From the NCBI RefSeq assembly GCF_004799285.1, contig NZ_SSND01000004.1, positions 1-64,000 of the forward strand: a stretch of 64,000 nucleotides of DNA, given 5' to 3'. Shown piece after piece: positions 53,120-64,000 of the stretch. Position numbers and translations under genes: made by a program. The notes beneath the pieces were generated by a model that saw only the letters and a program-made list of their open reading frames with translations, was not told the origin of the DNA and ran no database searches. Within the stretch, counting starts at the first letter, position 1; each line of letters begins with the position of its first letter. Origin of the DNA: Aliigemmobacter aestuarii. Its GTDB lineage: Bacteria; Pseudomonadota; Alphaproteobacteria; Rhodobacterales; Rhodobacteraceae.

Positions 53120-55123
53120 ATGTTCAAGAAGATCCTGATCGCCAACCGGGGCGAGATCGCCTGCCGCGTCATCAAGACGGCCCGCAAGATGGGTATCCAG
53201 ACGGTTGCCGTCTATTCCGACGCGGACCGCAACGCGCTGCATGTGAAGATGGCCGATGAGGCCGTGCACATCGGTCCGCCCCCGGCAGCGCAATCCTACA
53301 TCGTGATCGACAAGATCATGGAGGCGATCCGTGCCACCGGGGCCGAGGCGGTGCATCCCGGATATGGCTTTCTGTCCGAGAACATGAATTTCGCCGCCGC
53401 GCTGGAAAAGGAAGGCGTGGTCTTCGTCGGCCCGCCGTCCCCGGCGATCGAGGCGATGGGGGACAAGATCACCTCGAAGAAGATCGCGCAGGAGGCGGGG
53501 GTTTCCACCGTTCCCGGCTACATGGGCCTGATTGCCGACAGCGACGAGGCGGTGAAGATCAGCCGTGAAATCGGTTATCCGGTGATGATCAAGGCCAGCG
53601 CGGGCGGCGGCGGCAAGGGGATGCGGATTGCCTGGAACGATCAGGAGGCCGCCGAGGGCTTTCAGTCCTCGAAAAACGAAGCCGCGTCCTCGTTCGGGGA
53701 TGACCGTATCTTCATCGAGAAGTTCGTCACCCAGCCGCGCCACATCGAAATTCAGGTGCTGGCCGACAAGCACGGCAACTGCGTCTATCTGCACGAACGC
53801 GAATGTTCGATCCAGCGCCGCAATCAGAAGGTCATCGAAGAGGCGCCCAGCCCCTTCCTTGACGAGGCCACACGCAAGGCCATGGGCGAACAGGCCTGCG
53901 CCCTGGCCCGTGCCGTCGGCTATACCAGCGCGGGCACCGTGGAATTCATCGTCGACGGCAACCGCAACTTCTATTTCCTGGAAATGAACACCCGCCTGCA
54001 GGTGGAACATCCGGTCACGGAACTGATCACCGGCGTCGATCTTGTGGAACAGATGATCCGCGTCGCCAACGGCGAAAAGCTGCCTTTCGCGCAATCGGAC
54101 CTGAAGATCAACGGCTGGGCGATGGAAAGCCGGCTTTACGCCGAAGACCCCTACCGCAACTTCCTGCCCTCGATCGGGCGGCTTACGCGCTATCGCCCGC
54201 CGGTCGAAGGCAAGACCAGCGGCGGCGGCATCGTGCGGAACGATACCGGCGTCTACGAGGGCGGCGAGATCAGCATGTATTACGACCCGATGATCGCCAA
54301 GCTCTGCACCTGGGGGCCGACGCGGGCGGATGCGATCGAGGAAATGCGCCTCGCGCTCGACACGTTCGAGGTGGAAGGCATCGGCCACAACCTGCCGTTC
54401 TGCTCGGCGGTGATGGATCACCCGCGCTTCACCTCGGGCAACATCACCACCGCCTTCATCGCCGAGGAATATCCCGAAGGCTTCAACGGCGTCACGCTTG
54501 ATGCCCAGACCCTGCGCCGGGTCGCGGCCAGCGTCGCGGCGATGAACCGCGTGGCCGAGATCCGCCGCACCAAGATTTCCGGCACGATGGACAACCACGA
54601 ACGCCGGGTCGGCGACAACTGGGTGGTGACGCTTCAGGGCGAATCCTTCCCCGTCACCATCGCGGCAGACAAGGCGGGATCGACCGTGACCTTCGCCGAT
54701 GGCAGCAGCCACCGGGTCGAAAGCGGCTGGACGCCGGGCCAGCCTCTTGCACGGCTCATGGTCGATGGCGATCCGCTGGTGATGAAGGTCGGCAAGATCC
54801 CGATGGGCTTCCGCATCCGCCTGCGCGGCGCGGACCTCAAGGCCCGGGTGCAATCGCCCCGCCAGGCGGAACTGGCCCTGCTGATGCCCGAAAAGCTGCC
54901 CCCGGACACCTCGCGTTTCCTGCTGTGCCCGATGCCGGGCCTGGTCGTGAAGATCAGCGTCGAAGAGGGGCAGGAAGTGCAGGAAGGCCAGGCGCTGGCC
55001 ACCGTCGAGGCCATGAAGATGGAAAACATCCTGAAGGCCGAAAAGAGGGGCGTGGTGAAGAAGATCAATGCCGCACCGGGCGCCAGCCTGAAGGTCGACG
55101 ACGTGATCATGGAGTTCGAATAA
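53120..55123 (+). CDS. pccA: Propionyl-CoA carboxylase alpha subunit (biotin carboxylase and biotin carrier)
   Basis: A 667-residue subunit. The N-terminal biotin carboxylase domain has MFKKILIANRGEIACRVIK, the ATP-grasp loop IKASAGGGGKGMR, RDCS-like HERECSIQRRNQK and EMNTRLQVEHPVTE. A middle BT-type region links to the beta subunit. The biotin carrier domain near the C-terminus has the biotinylated lysine K633 in VEAMKMEN. It loads CO2 onto biotin for PccB. It needs biotin, and the window also contains a biotin transporter. GGAAGGA precedes the ATG. Confidence 0.96.
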   Translation: MFKKILIANRGEIACRVIKTARKMGIQTVAVYSDADRNALHVKMADEAVHIGPPPAAQSYIVIDKIMEAIRATGAEAVHPGYGFLSENMNFAAALEKEGVVFVGPPSPAIEAMGDKITSKKIAQEAGVSTVPGYMGLIADSDEAVKISREIGYPVMIKASAGGGGKGMRIAWNDQEAAEGFQSSKNEAASSFGDDRIFIEKFVTQPRHIEIQVLADKHGNCVYLHERECSIQRRNQKVIEEAPSPFLDEATRKAMGEQACALARAVGYTSAGTVEFIVDGNRNFYFLEMNTRLQVEHPVTELITGVDLVEQMIRVANGEKLPFAQSDLKINGWAMESRLYAEDPYRNFLPSIGRLTRYRPPVEGKTSGGGIVRNDTGVYEGGEISMYYDPMIAKLCTWGPTRADAIEEMRLALDTFEVEGIGHNLPFCSAVMDHPRFTSGNITTAFIAEEYPEGFNGVTLDAQTLRRVAASVAAMNRVAEIRRTKISGTMDNHERRVGDNWVVTLQGESFPVTIAADKAGSTVTFADGSSHRVESGWTPGQPLARLMVDGDPLVMKVGKIPMGFRIRLRGADLKARVQSPRQAELALLMPEKLPPDTSRFLLCPMPGLVVKISVEEGQEVQEGQALATVEAMKMENILKAEKRGVVKKINAAPGASLKVDDVIMEFE

Positions 55124-55151
55124 GGTGGCGAGGGGGCCGGAAACCGCGCAG

Positions 55152-55172
55152 CCCTTCCCCCGGCGGGAAGGG
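55152..55172. terminator. Hairpin between converging pccA and the DUF4174 gene
   Basis: CCCTTCCC and GGGAAGGG pair around CCGGC about 30 bases after the pccA stop. No T-tract follows. It is the strongest stem in the 126-base gap between the two stop codons. Confidence 0.45.
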
Positions 55173-55233
55173 ACGGGACGGGGGGCGATGCCATGCGGCG
55201 CCTGCCCGTCCCGCGGTTCCGCGCACCCTCGGC

Positions 55234-55257
55234 CCGCCTATCGACCCGCCTATCGAC
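55234..55257. repeat. 12-bp tandem duplication at the DUF4174 stop codon
   Basis: CCGCCTATCGAC is present twice head-to-tail, and the second copy contains the stop codon of the minus-strand DUF4174 gene, so the stop is followed by a duplicated copy of its surroundings. It looks like a recent slippage event with no change to the protein. Confidence 0.6.
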
Positions 55258-55687
55258 CGGCGGGCAGCCGTTCCAGCATCTCCTGCCTGCGCAGCGGGAA
55301 CTTGTCGATCGCCGCCACGATCTCGCGCACGTCCCAGGGCAGGGGCTTGCGGATCACCGGCTTCAGGTCCTTGTCCATCAGCACCAGCGAAAACCCGCGG
55401 GGCCGCAGTTTTTGCCGGATCGCGGATTTCGCCGCCGGGTCCGTATCGACGATCAGCACCACGTCGCGCGCCTCAAGCCCGGCGAAATCCCGCTCCAGAA
55501 GCGCCAACTGCCGGGTGAAGTTCGGATCGTTCGGACTGTCGGCGAAGACCACCACCGGACGCTTGAGATACATCAGATCCTCAAGCACGACCTCGGACCC
55601 CGGCACCGGGGCGAAGGCGGGGCTGTCCTCAGCCATCGTGGCAAGGGGCAGAAAGGCCGAAAGAACAAGGATGTAGAGCGGTTTCAT
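55250..55687 (-). CDS. Exported DUF4174-domain protein
   Basis: A 145-residue protein with signal peptide (MKPLYILVLSAFLPLATMA). The mature domain has DLMYLKRPVVVFADSPNDPNFTRQLALL, VVLIVDTDP and FSLVLMDKDLKPVIRKPLPWDVREI, as in the DUF4174 family, which has a thioredoxin-like fold appearance without the CxxC. GGAGG precedes the ATG. It lies between pccA and mcm on the opposite strand. Its role in the periplasm is unknown. Confidence 0.82.
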   Translation of the reverse strand: MKPLYILVLSAFLPLATMAEDSPAFAPVPGSEVVLEDLMYLKRPVVVFADSPNDPNFTRQLALLERDFAGLEARDVVLIVDTDPAAKSAIRQKLRPRGFSLVLMDKDLKPVIRKPLPWDVREIVAAIDKFPLRRQEMLERLPAGR

Positions 55688-55784
55688 GGCACCTCCGTCC
55701 TGACAGATATAGGGGCGGAGCGCCGAAAAACCAAAGCAAGGATTGCGGGTCGCCCACGCCCGCGTGACGCAAAGGAAGACGACG

Positions 55785-57914
<2,130 letters not shown>

Positions 57915-57923
57915 GGCAGGGGC

Positions 57924-58084
57924 AGGGGGCTTTCCGTCCCCCTCGCTGCCTGCGACGGCTCACCCCCGAGGATATTTGCGCCAAAGTGAAGCAAGTTTGA
58001 GTCAAATTGCTTTCATTCTGGAAGAAATATCCTCGGGGGGTGAATTTGGCGAAGCCAAAGAGGGGGCAGACAGCCCCCCTTTTC
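57924..58084. repeat. Full copy C of the dispersed element, with terminator-like right end
   Basis: About 160 bp between the converging mcm and small exported protein genes. It has AGGGGG...CCCCCT, CACCCCCGAGGATATTT, the centre AGTTTGAGTCAAATT, ATTCTGG...AAATATCCTCGGGGGG, the hairpin TTTGGC-GAA-GCCAAA and AGGGGGC-AGACA-GCCCCCC followed by TTTTCTT. The last stem plus T-run is a good intrinsic terminator for mcm. The near-perfect CCCCCGAGGATATTT...AAATATCCTCGGGGG arms make this the most symmetrical copy. Confidence 0.87.
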
Positions 58085-58465
58085 TTACAACTCGATCTGG
58101 GTGTCCGGTTCGGCTTTCCGGCGGATCAGGATGTCGCCGTTCGGAAGGCGCACGGGCGGTTCGTAGTTGCGGATGTCGCCCAGCATTTCCATCAGGTCGC
58201 GCAGCGCGGGCTCCATCTCGGACAGCGCGCCTTCCATGTCCCTCAGGGCGGGTTCGACCTCGTCCATCAGGCCGCGCAACAAGAGTTCGGCCCCCCGCTT
58301 GATCAGGTCCGCGCCTTCCTCCAGGTCGTCCGATGGCGCGGGCGCGGCCTCGGGCGCGATCTCGGGCGCGGGGATGATCGGGGCGGGCGCGGGCGTTTCC
58401 TGCGCCGACAGCGGAAGGGCGCCAAGGGGCAGGGCCGCGATGAGGATCAGGGCAATCGGTTTCAT
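58085..58465 (-). CDS. Small exported hypothetical protein
   Basis: A 126-residue protein with a signal peptide (MKPIALILIAALPLGALPLSA, cleavage near SAQ). A Pro/Ala/Glu-rich linker is followed by a helical stretch with heptad-like leucines (LIKRGAELLLRGLMDEVEPA) and a C-terminal RLPNGDILIRRKAEPD. Similar small proteins occur in Rhodobacteraceae without known function. It is convergent with mcm across repeat C. Confidence 0.75.
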   Translation of the reverse strand: MKPIALILIAALPLGALPLSAQETPAPAPIIPAPEIAPEAAPAPSDDLEEGADLIKRGAELLLRGLMDEVEPALRDMEGALSEMEPALRDLMEMLGDIRNYEPPVRLPNGDILIRRKAEPDTQIEL

Positions 58466-58585
58466 GCGTTCAATATAGGCCCTTGTGCCAGAGATTCCTA
58501 TGGGTTGCGGATGGGCTGCGAAAACGCCGTTCGCGGCGTGCCGGTCGCGCGGCCAAACCCGTATTCGGAGCGGTGCGCAGGGGCC

Positions 58586-59623
58586 TTACAGCGGCAGGTC
58601 GATCGTCACCGGGAAATGGTCCGAGGCGGTCAGAAGCGCCTCGCGCAGTTCGGGAACCCTGTAGCAATCAGGGTCGTCCAGCGGGTGCCAGATGCGCCAG
58701 ACGGGCCCGAGCGCCGCAAGATCGGGCGACACCATGACGAAATCCAGCAGTGCCTCAAAATAGCGCTTTTTCGAGGCCAGGTAGAATCGTGCGGTCGTGG
58801 GCGAGAATCCCACCTTGCGCGACAGCGCCATCTCGGCATGGGGATCGGTCAGGCGCCTGTCGCGCGGAACGTCAACGCCCATCACGATCTCGACTCCGGA
58901 ATGGCCGAACAGCCGTTCGAACTCGTCCAGACCGGGACCGTCATTGAAATCGCCCAGAACGATCAGGCTGTCGCCGGCATCGAGATGGGTTTCGACCCGG
59001 CGACGCAGCCAGACGCATTGCGCCAGTTGCTTGCGGCGGTTCTCAATGCCGATCCGCTTGGCTTCGTCGCCGTTGCGGGCGCCGTGCGGGGCTTTCGACT
59101 TGGCATGGACGCCGATCAGGCGCAGCTTGCGGCCGCTGGCCGTCGTGGCTGCGATTTCAAGAGGCGGTTTCGAAAACTGGATCGTTTCGGGGGTGGAATC
59201 GGCATCCAGATCGAACCGGAACGACCCGTCGAACCGTGGCGCGCCTTCCTTTCCCATCGGATCGCCCTTGGGATCATGGCGCACCGTGATCCGCGCGGGA
59301 TCGTAAAGCAGGGTGATTTCCTGTTCGGTTTCCGAGGCGAACCCTGTCAGCGCCCGGGTCGTGCGCAACTGGAAATGAGCGGCGAAGTTTTCCAGCGCGG
59401 TCACGGATTTGCGGCGGCTGCCGGTGTCGGGCGCCTCGATCACCATGATCGCATCGGCATCGAGCGCGGTAAAGACGATGGCCAGCGCGCCCAACTGGTC
59501 CGACCGGGTCACCTGGTAGCGGGCGGATGGTTCGCGGTCTTCCAGAAGCTTTCCACGATCGTCGAACAGGGCGTTGAACCATTCGACATTGTAGGTCGCG
59601 ATGCGCAGACCTTCGCGGGTCAT
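58586..59623 (-). CDS. Endonuclease/exonuclease/phosphatase-family protein
   Basis: A 345-residue hydrolase of the EEP fold. The N-terminal motif RIATYNVEWFNALF, a mid-region GVHAKSK, the metal/catalytic GDFNDGPG and the C-terminal ASDHFPVTIDL match the family, which includes exonuclease III, sphingomyelinase and inositol phosphatases. No signal peptide is seen. The start at 59623 overlaps the upstream gene by four bases, and an earlier in-frame ATG is rejected because it would lie inside that gene. The substrate is unknown. Confidence 0.85.
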   Translation of the reverse strand: MTREGLRIATYNVEWFNALFDDRGKLLEDREPSARYQVTRSDQLGALAIVFTALDADAIMVIEAPDTGSRRKSVTALENFAAHFQLRTTRALTGFASETEQEITLLYDPARITVRHDPKGDPMGKEGAPRFDGSFRFDLDADSTPETIQFSKPPLEIAATTASGRKLRLIGVHAKSKAPHGARNGDEAKRIGIENRRKQLAQCVWLRRRVETHLDAGDSLIVLGDFNDGPGLDEFERLFGHSGVEIVMGVDVPRDRRLTDPHAEMALSRKVGFSPTTARFYLASKKRYFEALLDFVMVSPDLAALGPVWRIWHPLDDPDCYRVPELREALLTASDHFPVTIDLPL

Positions 59624-60303
59624 GCGGCCTGTTTCCGGCTGATTTCCTCCCAGGCGCGGTTGACGGCCATCAGCCGCCTTTCGGCAAGGCGCACCGCCTC
59701 TTCCGGAACCCCGCGCGCCTGCATCCGGTCGGGGTGGCTTTCGCGCACCGCCTTTTTCCAAGCGGCGCGGATCACTTCGATCGGCGCGTCGTGGTCGACG
59801 TCAAGCACGTCATAGGGATCATGCGGCATGTCGGGCGCATAGCGTTCGCGCAGGCCCCGGAAGCAACATTCCCGCAGCCCGAAGATCGTCGCCACCTCGC
59901 GCAGGAAGCCGTCTTCGGCCTCGTGGTATTCGCCATCTGCGATGGCGATGGCGAACAGCCCTTCCATGATGTCCATCAGGGTTTCGCGGTCGCCCTCGAA
60001 CATGGCGGCAATCCGCCGGGCATAGGTTTCGTAGCCCGCAACATCCTGCCGCGCCAGGTTGAAGACCCGCGCTGCATTGGCCTCTTCGTCACGGTGAATG
60101 GTGAAGATGCGGCGGAAGGCCGTGACCTCATCGCGGGTCACAAGCCCGTCGGCCTTGGCCATCTTGGCGCCAAGCGCGATGACGGCGATGGTAAAGGCGA
60201 CGGACCGTTCCGGCGGGCTGCGCAGGCGGTCGAAAACCGCCGTCAGGCCTTCGCCGGCGGTCAGCGCCTTCAGCGCATCGGATATGCGGGTCCAGATCGA
60301 CAT
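59620..60303 (-). CDS. TerB/J-domain protein (DjlA-like)
   Basis: A 227-residue protein. Residues about 36-150 form a TerB-like helical domain with the acidic motifs KADGLVTRDEV and IADGEYHEAED. Residues about 163-225 form a DnaJ domain with an intact HPD (H190-P191-D192), the signature needed to stimulate Hsp70 ATPase. Unlike classical DjlA it lacks an obvious N-terminal transmembrane segment. It is probably a cytosolic DnaK co-chaperone. It overlaps the following EEP-family gene by four bases. Confidence 0.9.
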   Translation of the reverse strand: MSIWTRISDALKALTAGEGLTAVFDRLRSPPERSVAFTIAVIALGAKMAKADGLVTRDEVTAFRRIFTIHRDEEANAARVFNLARQDVAGYETYARRIAAMFEGDRETLMDIMEGLFAIAIADGEYHEAEDGFLREVATIFGLRECCFRGLRERYAPDMPHDPYDVLDVDHDAPIEVIRAAWKKAVRESHPDRMQARGVPEEAVRLAERRLMAVNRAWEEISRKQAA

Positions 60304-60334
60304 GGACGCAGCATAGCCGTTGCCACGCGGGCTG

Positions 60335-60823
60335 TCAGGTCAGGATTTTCTGCATCAGCACAAGATCCCAGAACCGCCCGAACTTCCAGCCGACCTCGGG
60401 CACGATCGCGACTTCGCGAAAGCCGATCGCGGCGTGGAAGGCGCGGCCTTCGGGGGTGCCGCCGGAAACGCCCGCAATCAGGCAATGGGCGCCTCGCGCA
60501 CGCGCATCGTCTTCGATCGCGCGCATCAGGGCGCGGCCGATCCCGCGCCCGCGGGCGTCGGGGCCAAGCATGATCGTGTGTTCCATCGCGCGGGCATAGC
60601 CGACCCCGCCGCGAAACTGCCCGTATGTCGCAAAGCCCGCGATCCCGTCCCCGCTGTCGGCGACGATGAACGGATACCGGTCGGCCTCTTTTGCGGCCAG
60701 CATCGCGGCCAGGTCATCAGGCGACTTTTCGGCCGCGTTGAAGGTCACCATCGTGTCGCGGATGAGCGGGTTCCAGATGGCGAGGATGGCGGGAATATCC
60801 GCCGCGGTCGCTGGCCGGATCAT
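60335..60823 (-). CDS. GNAT-family N-acetyltransferase (phosphinothricin acetyltransferase-like)
   Basis: A 162-residue acetyltransferase. It begins [20 protein letters not shown] and has the acetyl-CoA loop GPDARGRGIGRALM and the C-terminal GFREVAIVPEVGWKFGRFWD, a pattern of the phosphinothricin/methionine-derivative acetyltransferases. These inactivate amino-acid analogues. It overlaps the upstream VOC gene by four bases, so it belongs to a run of minus-strand genes with ppk and ppx. Confidence 0.86.
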   Translation of the reverse strand: MIRPATAADIPAILAIWNPLIRDTMVTFNAAEKSPDDLAAMLAAKEADRYPFIVADSGDGIAGFATYGQFRGGVGYARAMEHTIMLGPDARGRGIGRALMRAIEDDARARGAHCLIAGVSGGTPEGRAFHAAIGFREVAIVPEVGWKFGRFWDLVLMQKILT

Positions 60824-61434
60824 TCCAGCACGCGCGGCCCGTGCGGGGTTGTGAAATGCGCCCGCATGTCCATGTCGGGACCGTCGATCACCGCGACGCG
60901 CGGATCGTCGAACTGGCCCTTCAGCGCCTCGCGCAGGGCTGCGGCCTGCGGGTGGGCGATCTCGAGCCGTTCCAGCCGCACCTCGACCTCGGGCAAGCGC
61001 CGGGTGGGGTGCTGGTTTCCCAGCCACTGGATCAGGGCCGGGTACGCGCCGTCGAAAGGCAGCCGTCCATCTGCCGGAATGGCCATGCGCCAGCGCAGGT
61101 CACCGCGTTCCAGATCGGTGATCATGCCGGAGCCCCTGGGGGCCACGGCAAGTGCGGCCGCCAGATCGTCACAGGCGCAGATCCAGTTGGTCAGGCGCGG
61201 CCGGCCTTCGAACCGGTCAAGGTCGAACCAGCGCGGGCGCCCCGGATCGGGGGCATCGGGATCGGGGGCGATCACCTCAAGGTAGATGTCGCCCAGACCC
61301 AGAAGCCGGTTGTGGGTGGACATCAGCGGATGCTGCCCCCCCGGCACCAGCGGCACGCCAAGGGCGAATTCCACCGCGGCCACGCCTTCGGCAAGTGTGC
61401 GGGCTGACACGGCCAGGTGATCGAGACGCAGCAT
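60820..61434 (-). CDS. VOC/glyoxalase-like domain protein
   Basis: A 204-residue protein of the glyoxalase_3-like VOC family. It starts LRLDHLAVSARTLAEGVAAVEFALGVPLVPGG with the N-terminal histidine H6, followed by THNRLLGLGDIYLEVIAPDP with a Glu that could complete a metal site. A second half carries FDGAYPALIQWLG. It lies one base after ppx. No substrate is known. Confidence 0.82.
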   Translation of the reverse strand: MLRLDHLAVSARTLAEGVAAVEFALGVPLVPGGQHPLMSTHNRLLGLGDIYLEVIAPDPDAPDPGRPRWFDLDRFEGRPRLTNWICACDDLAAALAVAPRGSGMITDLERGDLRWRMAIPADGRLPFDGAYPALIQWLGNQHPTRRLPEVEVRLERLEIAHPQAAALREALKGQFDDPRVAVIDGPDMDMRAHFTTPHGPRVLE

Positions 61435-61435
61435 C

Positions 61436-62992
61436 CTAGCCCTCCATTTCGGTGATCCGGACTTGCGCGCGCAAGGCGACGGCCAGTGAATTGAAGCGCG
61501 CCTGCGCCACCTCGCCGAAAAGCCCCCGGCCCCGTTCTGTCAGCGCAAGGCCCAGGACACGCTTTTTCGGCTGCCAGGTCAGCGCCCCGGCGGTCTCGGG
61601 CTTGTCGATGGAAAACATCGCGCCGAAACGCATCGCCTTGCCCAGAACCTCGGCCTCCTGGATTTCCTCTTCGGAAAGCAGGCGGAACAGCGGCTCCATC
61701 CGGCTGCCGCTGCGGCTGTTCTTGTAGCGGTGCAGAAGCGCAAGACCCAGGAACACGCGCCCCGGATGGTCAAGCCCGCCCAGGTTGGCCCGCGTCGCAT
61801 TGTCGAAACAGGCCTCGGCGCGATAGTCGGGATGGGCGCGCCAGGTCGTGTCATGCAGAAGACAGGCGGCCCGGATCAGGCGCAGGCGTTCCTCGCTGGC
61901 GCCCTTGAAGATGGGATGGATGAAGCCGAACAGTTTCTTGCCGAACCCCGGCACGCGGGCCTGGGTGGCTTCGGTCGCGCGGGCGGCCTCGATCAGCGGG
62001 TCGCGTGCGCGCAGCCGGTCGGGCATCTGTTCGTAAAGCAGGCCTTCGCGGATACCGTAAGAGGACACGTCGATCTCGGACGGTTTCAGAATATCGATCA
62101 GTTCGCGCAGCACCTCGCAGGCCAGCGGCACCAGTTCCATCCGTTCGGCCGAGGTGCCGGTGCGCCCGCGCAGGACCGCCAGATCGCTGGACGCGATCCA
62201 GTCGAGCGTATCCAGCAGCGATTTCGGCTGCATCCGGTATTCGTGCAGCACCGTCAGCGGGTAGTTCCGCCGTTCCATGTCAAGCCGCGCGATCACGCGC
62301 CACGAGCCGCCGACCAGGTAGATGCGTTCGCCCTTGGCGCGGATATCCTCGTTCAGGGCGCGAAGCTGGCGGCGGATGTGGTCTTGCCGCTTCTTCGGAT
62401 CGGCAGAGACCTGCATCAGGCGGAACGGCCCCAGAGGCGATGTGACCCGCCGCCCGACCTTGCCGCCGCCGATCCGCGCCAGTTCCATCGAGTTGCCGCC
62501 GATGTCGCAGACCACGCCCTTGGCATCGGGCCATCCCAGAAGCACGCCCTGCGCCGAAAGTCGCGCTTCTTCCGGGCCGTCGATCACCCACAGCCGCAGG
62601 CCCGTTTCGCGCTGGACCTGTTCCTGGAATTCCGGCCCGTCCACGGCCTCGCGGACGGCGGCGGTGGCGACGACGGTCAGGGGCGCTATTCCCATCCCCT
62701 CGGCCAGAAGCGCAAAGCGTTTCAGCGCGGCAAGCGCACGGGCGCGGCCTTCTGGGTTCAGGCGGCCCGTTTCGGCCAGTCCCTTGCCGAGCCCCGCCAT
62801 GACCTTTTCGTTGTAGAAATAGGCCGGGCTGCGGGCGGCGCCGTCGAACACCACCATCCGCACCGAGTTCGACCCCACATCGACCACGCCGACACGCGAC
62901 AGGGCGCGCGCGGAGGGGTCTTCGAACAGCGGGCGCCCGAAGGGTCCGCCGTCATCCGCGGGGTGGTCGGCGGTGTTCGGTCGGTGGTCCAT
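61436..62992 (-). CDS. ppx: Exopolyphosphatase (Ppx/GppA family)
   Basis: A 518-residue phosphatase releasing phosphate from polyphosphate ends. The ASKHA-type phosphate loop is VVDVGSNSVRMVVFDG, the second loop VVCDIGGNSMELARI and the third LVGGSWRVIARL. The C-terminal third is the HD-like helical region of long Ppx proteins. GGAG precedes the ATG at 62992. It follows ppk on the same strand with a 78-base gap, the usual ppk-ppx order, allowing joint control of polyphosphate. Confidence 0.93.
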   Translation of the reverse strand: MDHRPNTADHPADDGGPFGRPLFEDPSARALSRVGVVDVGSNSVRMVVFDGAARSPAYFYNEKVMAGLGKGLAETGRLNPEGRARALAALKRFALLAEGMGIAPLTVVATAAVREAVDGPEFQEQVQRETGLRLWVIDGPEEARLSAQGVLLGWPDAKGVVCDIGGNSMELARIGGGKVGRRVTSPLGPFRLMQVSADPKKRQDHIRRQLRALNEDIRAKGERIYLVGGSWRVIARLDMERRNYPLTVLHEYRMQPKSLLDTLDWIASSDLAVLRGRTGTSAERMELVPLACEVLRELIDILKPSEIDVSSYGIREGLLYEQMPDRLRARDPLIEAARATEATQARVPGFGKKLFGFIHPIFKGASEERLRLIRAACLLHDTTWRAHPDYRAEACFDNATRANLGGLDHPGRVFLGLALLHRYKNSRSGSRMEPLFRLLSEEEIQEAEVLGKAMRFGAMFSIDKPETAGALTWQPKKRVLGLALTERGRGLFGEVAQARFNSLAVALRAQVRITEMEG

Positions 62993-63070
62993 GGGTCTTC
63001 TCCGGCAGTCCAAGCGGACCATGCCGATAACGGGGCCTCCGGTCAACGATTCCGCGACCGGTTCGGCAGG

Positions 63071-64000
63071 TCAGGCGCCGGTCCCGCCCTTCAGCCGCGC
63101 CAGTTTCGGCACGTCCTTGGCGCGGGCCGTTCCCCGGCCGGAAAGGGATGGATTTTCAAGGAAGTAGCGGTGGCAGCTGAACAGTTCACCATCCTCGGCG
63201 GTCAGGCTGCGGCGATACTGCCCGTGGGCATCCAGAACCCAGCTTTGCGCCTCGTCCGCAAGGTTGGCGACCATGATCTGATCCAGGATCTGCGCCTTGA
63301 CGGTGGGGTTCAGCGCCTCCACCAGGGTTTCGACCCGGCGCGTCAGGTTGCGGCCCATCCAGTCGGCCGACGACATGAAGACCCGCGCCCCGGATGACGG
63401 CAGGCCGTGGCCGTTGCCGAAACAGACGATGCGCGAATGTTCCAGGAACCGCCCGACGATCGATTTCACCCGGATGGTTTCCGAAAGGCCCTTCACGCCG
63501 GGGCGCAGCCCGCAGATCCCGCGCACGACGCAGTTGATCTTCACCCCCGCCTGGCTTGCGGCGTAAAGCGCGTCGATCACCTCGGCCTCGATCAGGCTGT
63601 TCAGCTTCAGCCAGATTTCAGCAGGACGACCCGCGCGGGCATGGTCGGCCTCGGCCGCGATCAGTTCCAGAAGCCGGGGCTTGAGCGAAATGGGCGAGAT
63701 GGCAAGGTTTTCCAGCCCCTCGGGCTGCACATAGCCCGACAGGTAGTTGAACACCTTGGTGGCATCCCGGCCAAGCGCCGGATCGCAGGTGAAGAACGAC
63801 AGGTCGGTGTAGATGCGCGCGGTGATCGGGTGATAATTGCCGGTGCCGTAATGGGTATAGGTCACCAGCGCATCCCCCTCGCGGCGGACCACGGTCGAGA
63901 TCTTGGCATGTGTCTTGTAGTTGATGAAGCCATAGACGACATGCGCGCCCGACCGTTCCAGCCGCCGCGACTGCCGGATGTTCGCGGCCTCGTCGAAGCG
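63071..64000 (-). CDS. ppk: Polyphosphate kinase 1 (C-terminal part only)
   Basis: The frame is open to the right edge, so only about 309 C-terminal residues are seen. The edge codes for [20 protein letters not shown], then [10 protein letters not shown] carrying the autophosphorylated histidine equivalent (His435 in Escherichia coli). [19 protein letters not shown] and the second histidine region [13 protein letters not shown] (His592 equivalent), followed by [10 protein letters not shown], confirm PPK1. It makes polyphosphate from ATP and is the partner of ppx downstream. Confidence 0.95.
   Translation of the reverse strand, partial: RFDEAANIRQSRRLERSGAHVVYGFINYKTHAKISTVVRREGDALVTYTHYGTGNYHPITARIYTDLSFFTCDPALGRDATKVFNYLSGYVQPEGLENLAISPISLKPRLLELIAAEADHARAGRPAEIWLKLNSLIEAEVIDALYAASQAGVKINCVVRGICGLRPGVKGLSETIRVKSIVGRFLEHSRIVCFGNGHGLPSSGARVFMSSADWMGRNLTRRVETLVEALNPTVKAQILDQIMVANLADEAQSWVLDAHGQYRRSLTAEDGELFSCHRYFLENPSLSGRGTARAKDVPKLARLKGGTGA

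Noticed and set aside
55690-55784. TTTGCAAA-type PccR box or cobalamin riboswitch before mcm
   Set aside because: Neither the box nor a cobalamin-riboswitch core was found in the short leader.

Overview
The window is GC-rich, densely coded DNA from an alphaproteobacterium, most likely a member of the Rhodobacteraceae (Rhodobacterales). The supporting evidence is gene content: a PccR-type short-chain acyl-CoA regulator beside propionyl-CoA carboxylase genes, a choXWV-betI-betB-betA choline locus, a PutR/PutA divergent pair, a BioMNY biotin transporter, RTX-type secreted proteins and several small Rhodobacterales-type lipoproteins. It looks chromosomal. No integrase, transposase, CRISPR array or plasmid replication gene was seen. 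One tRNA gene (Leu, anticodon TAA) is present.

Layout. 1-3.3 kb: the start of a ketoacid-CoA transferase subunit A gene, a large RTX/beta-propeller exoprotein, tRNA-Leu, a DUF1989 gene broken by an in-frame amber codon, and a 77-residue orphan behind a perfect FNR-type box. 3.5-12.4 kb: a myo-inositol locus with a LacI-type regulator, two Gfo/Idh/MocA dehydrogenases, an IolE-like protein, and iolD-iolC-iolB plus an IolJ-type aldolase, divergent around a perfect 16-bp palindrome. 12.4-21.8 kb: katG/oxyR, a second RTX protein, putR/putA and a rhomboid protease. 21.8-25.7 kb: a nucleotide-sugar epimerase, suhB, and the divergent pair metR/metF. 25.9-31.3 kb: the tight operon aroQ, HpcH/HpaI aldolase, AMP-forming ligase and unusual thiolase, running head-on into bioM-bioN-bioY. 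31.5-37.4 kb: gabT, dprA and topA.

37.4-45.5 kb: choline uptake and oxidation to glycine betaine. choX-choW-choV is divergent from betI-betB-dehydratase-betA, with a BetI-like operator between them. 45.7-57.9 kb: propionyl-CoA assimilation, with pccR, two membrane-protein genes, pccB, five small interposed genes, pccA, a DUF4174 gene and methylmalonyl-CoA mutase. TTTGCAAA boxes lie before pccR and pccB. 58-64 kb: a minus-strand run of a small exported protein, an EEP-fold hydrolase, a TerB/J-domain protein, a GNAT enzyme, a VOC protein, ppx and the C-terminal part of ppk.

Functionally the window is mostly catabolism and nutrient scavenging (inositol, proline, choline, GABA, propionate, polyphosphate), each locus carrying its own regulator. 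The main non-genic signal is a family of about 150-bp composite palindromic elements: three full copies at gene ends (31.3, 45.5 and 57.9 kb) and two half copies (23.7 and 39.3 kb), one of them inside the choXWV operon. The most speculative functional unit is the ligase-thiolase pair facing the biotin transporter. No clearly new defence or mobile system was found.
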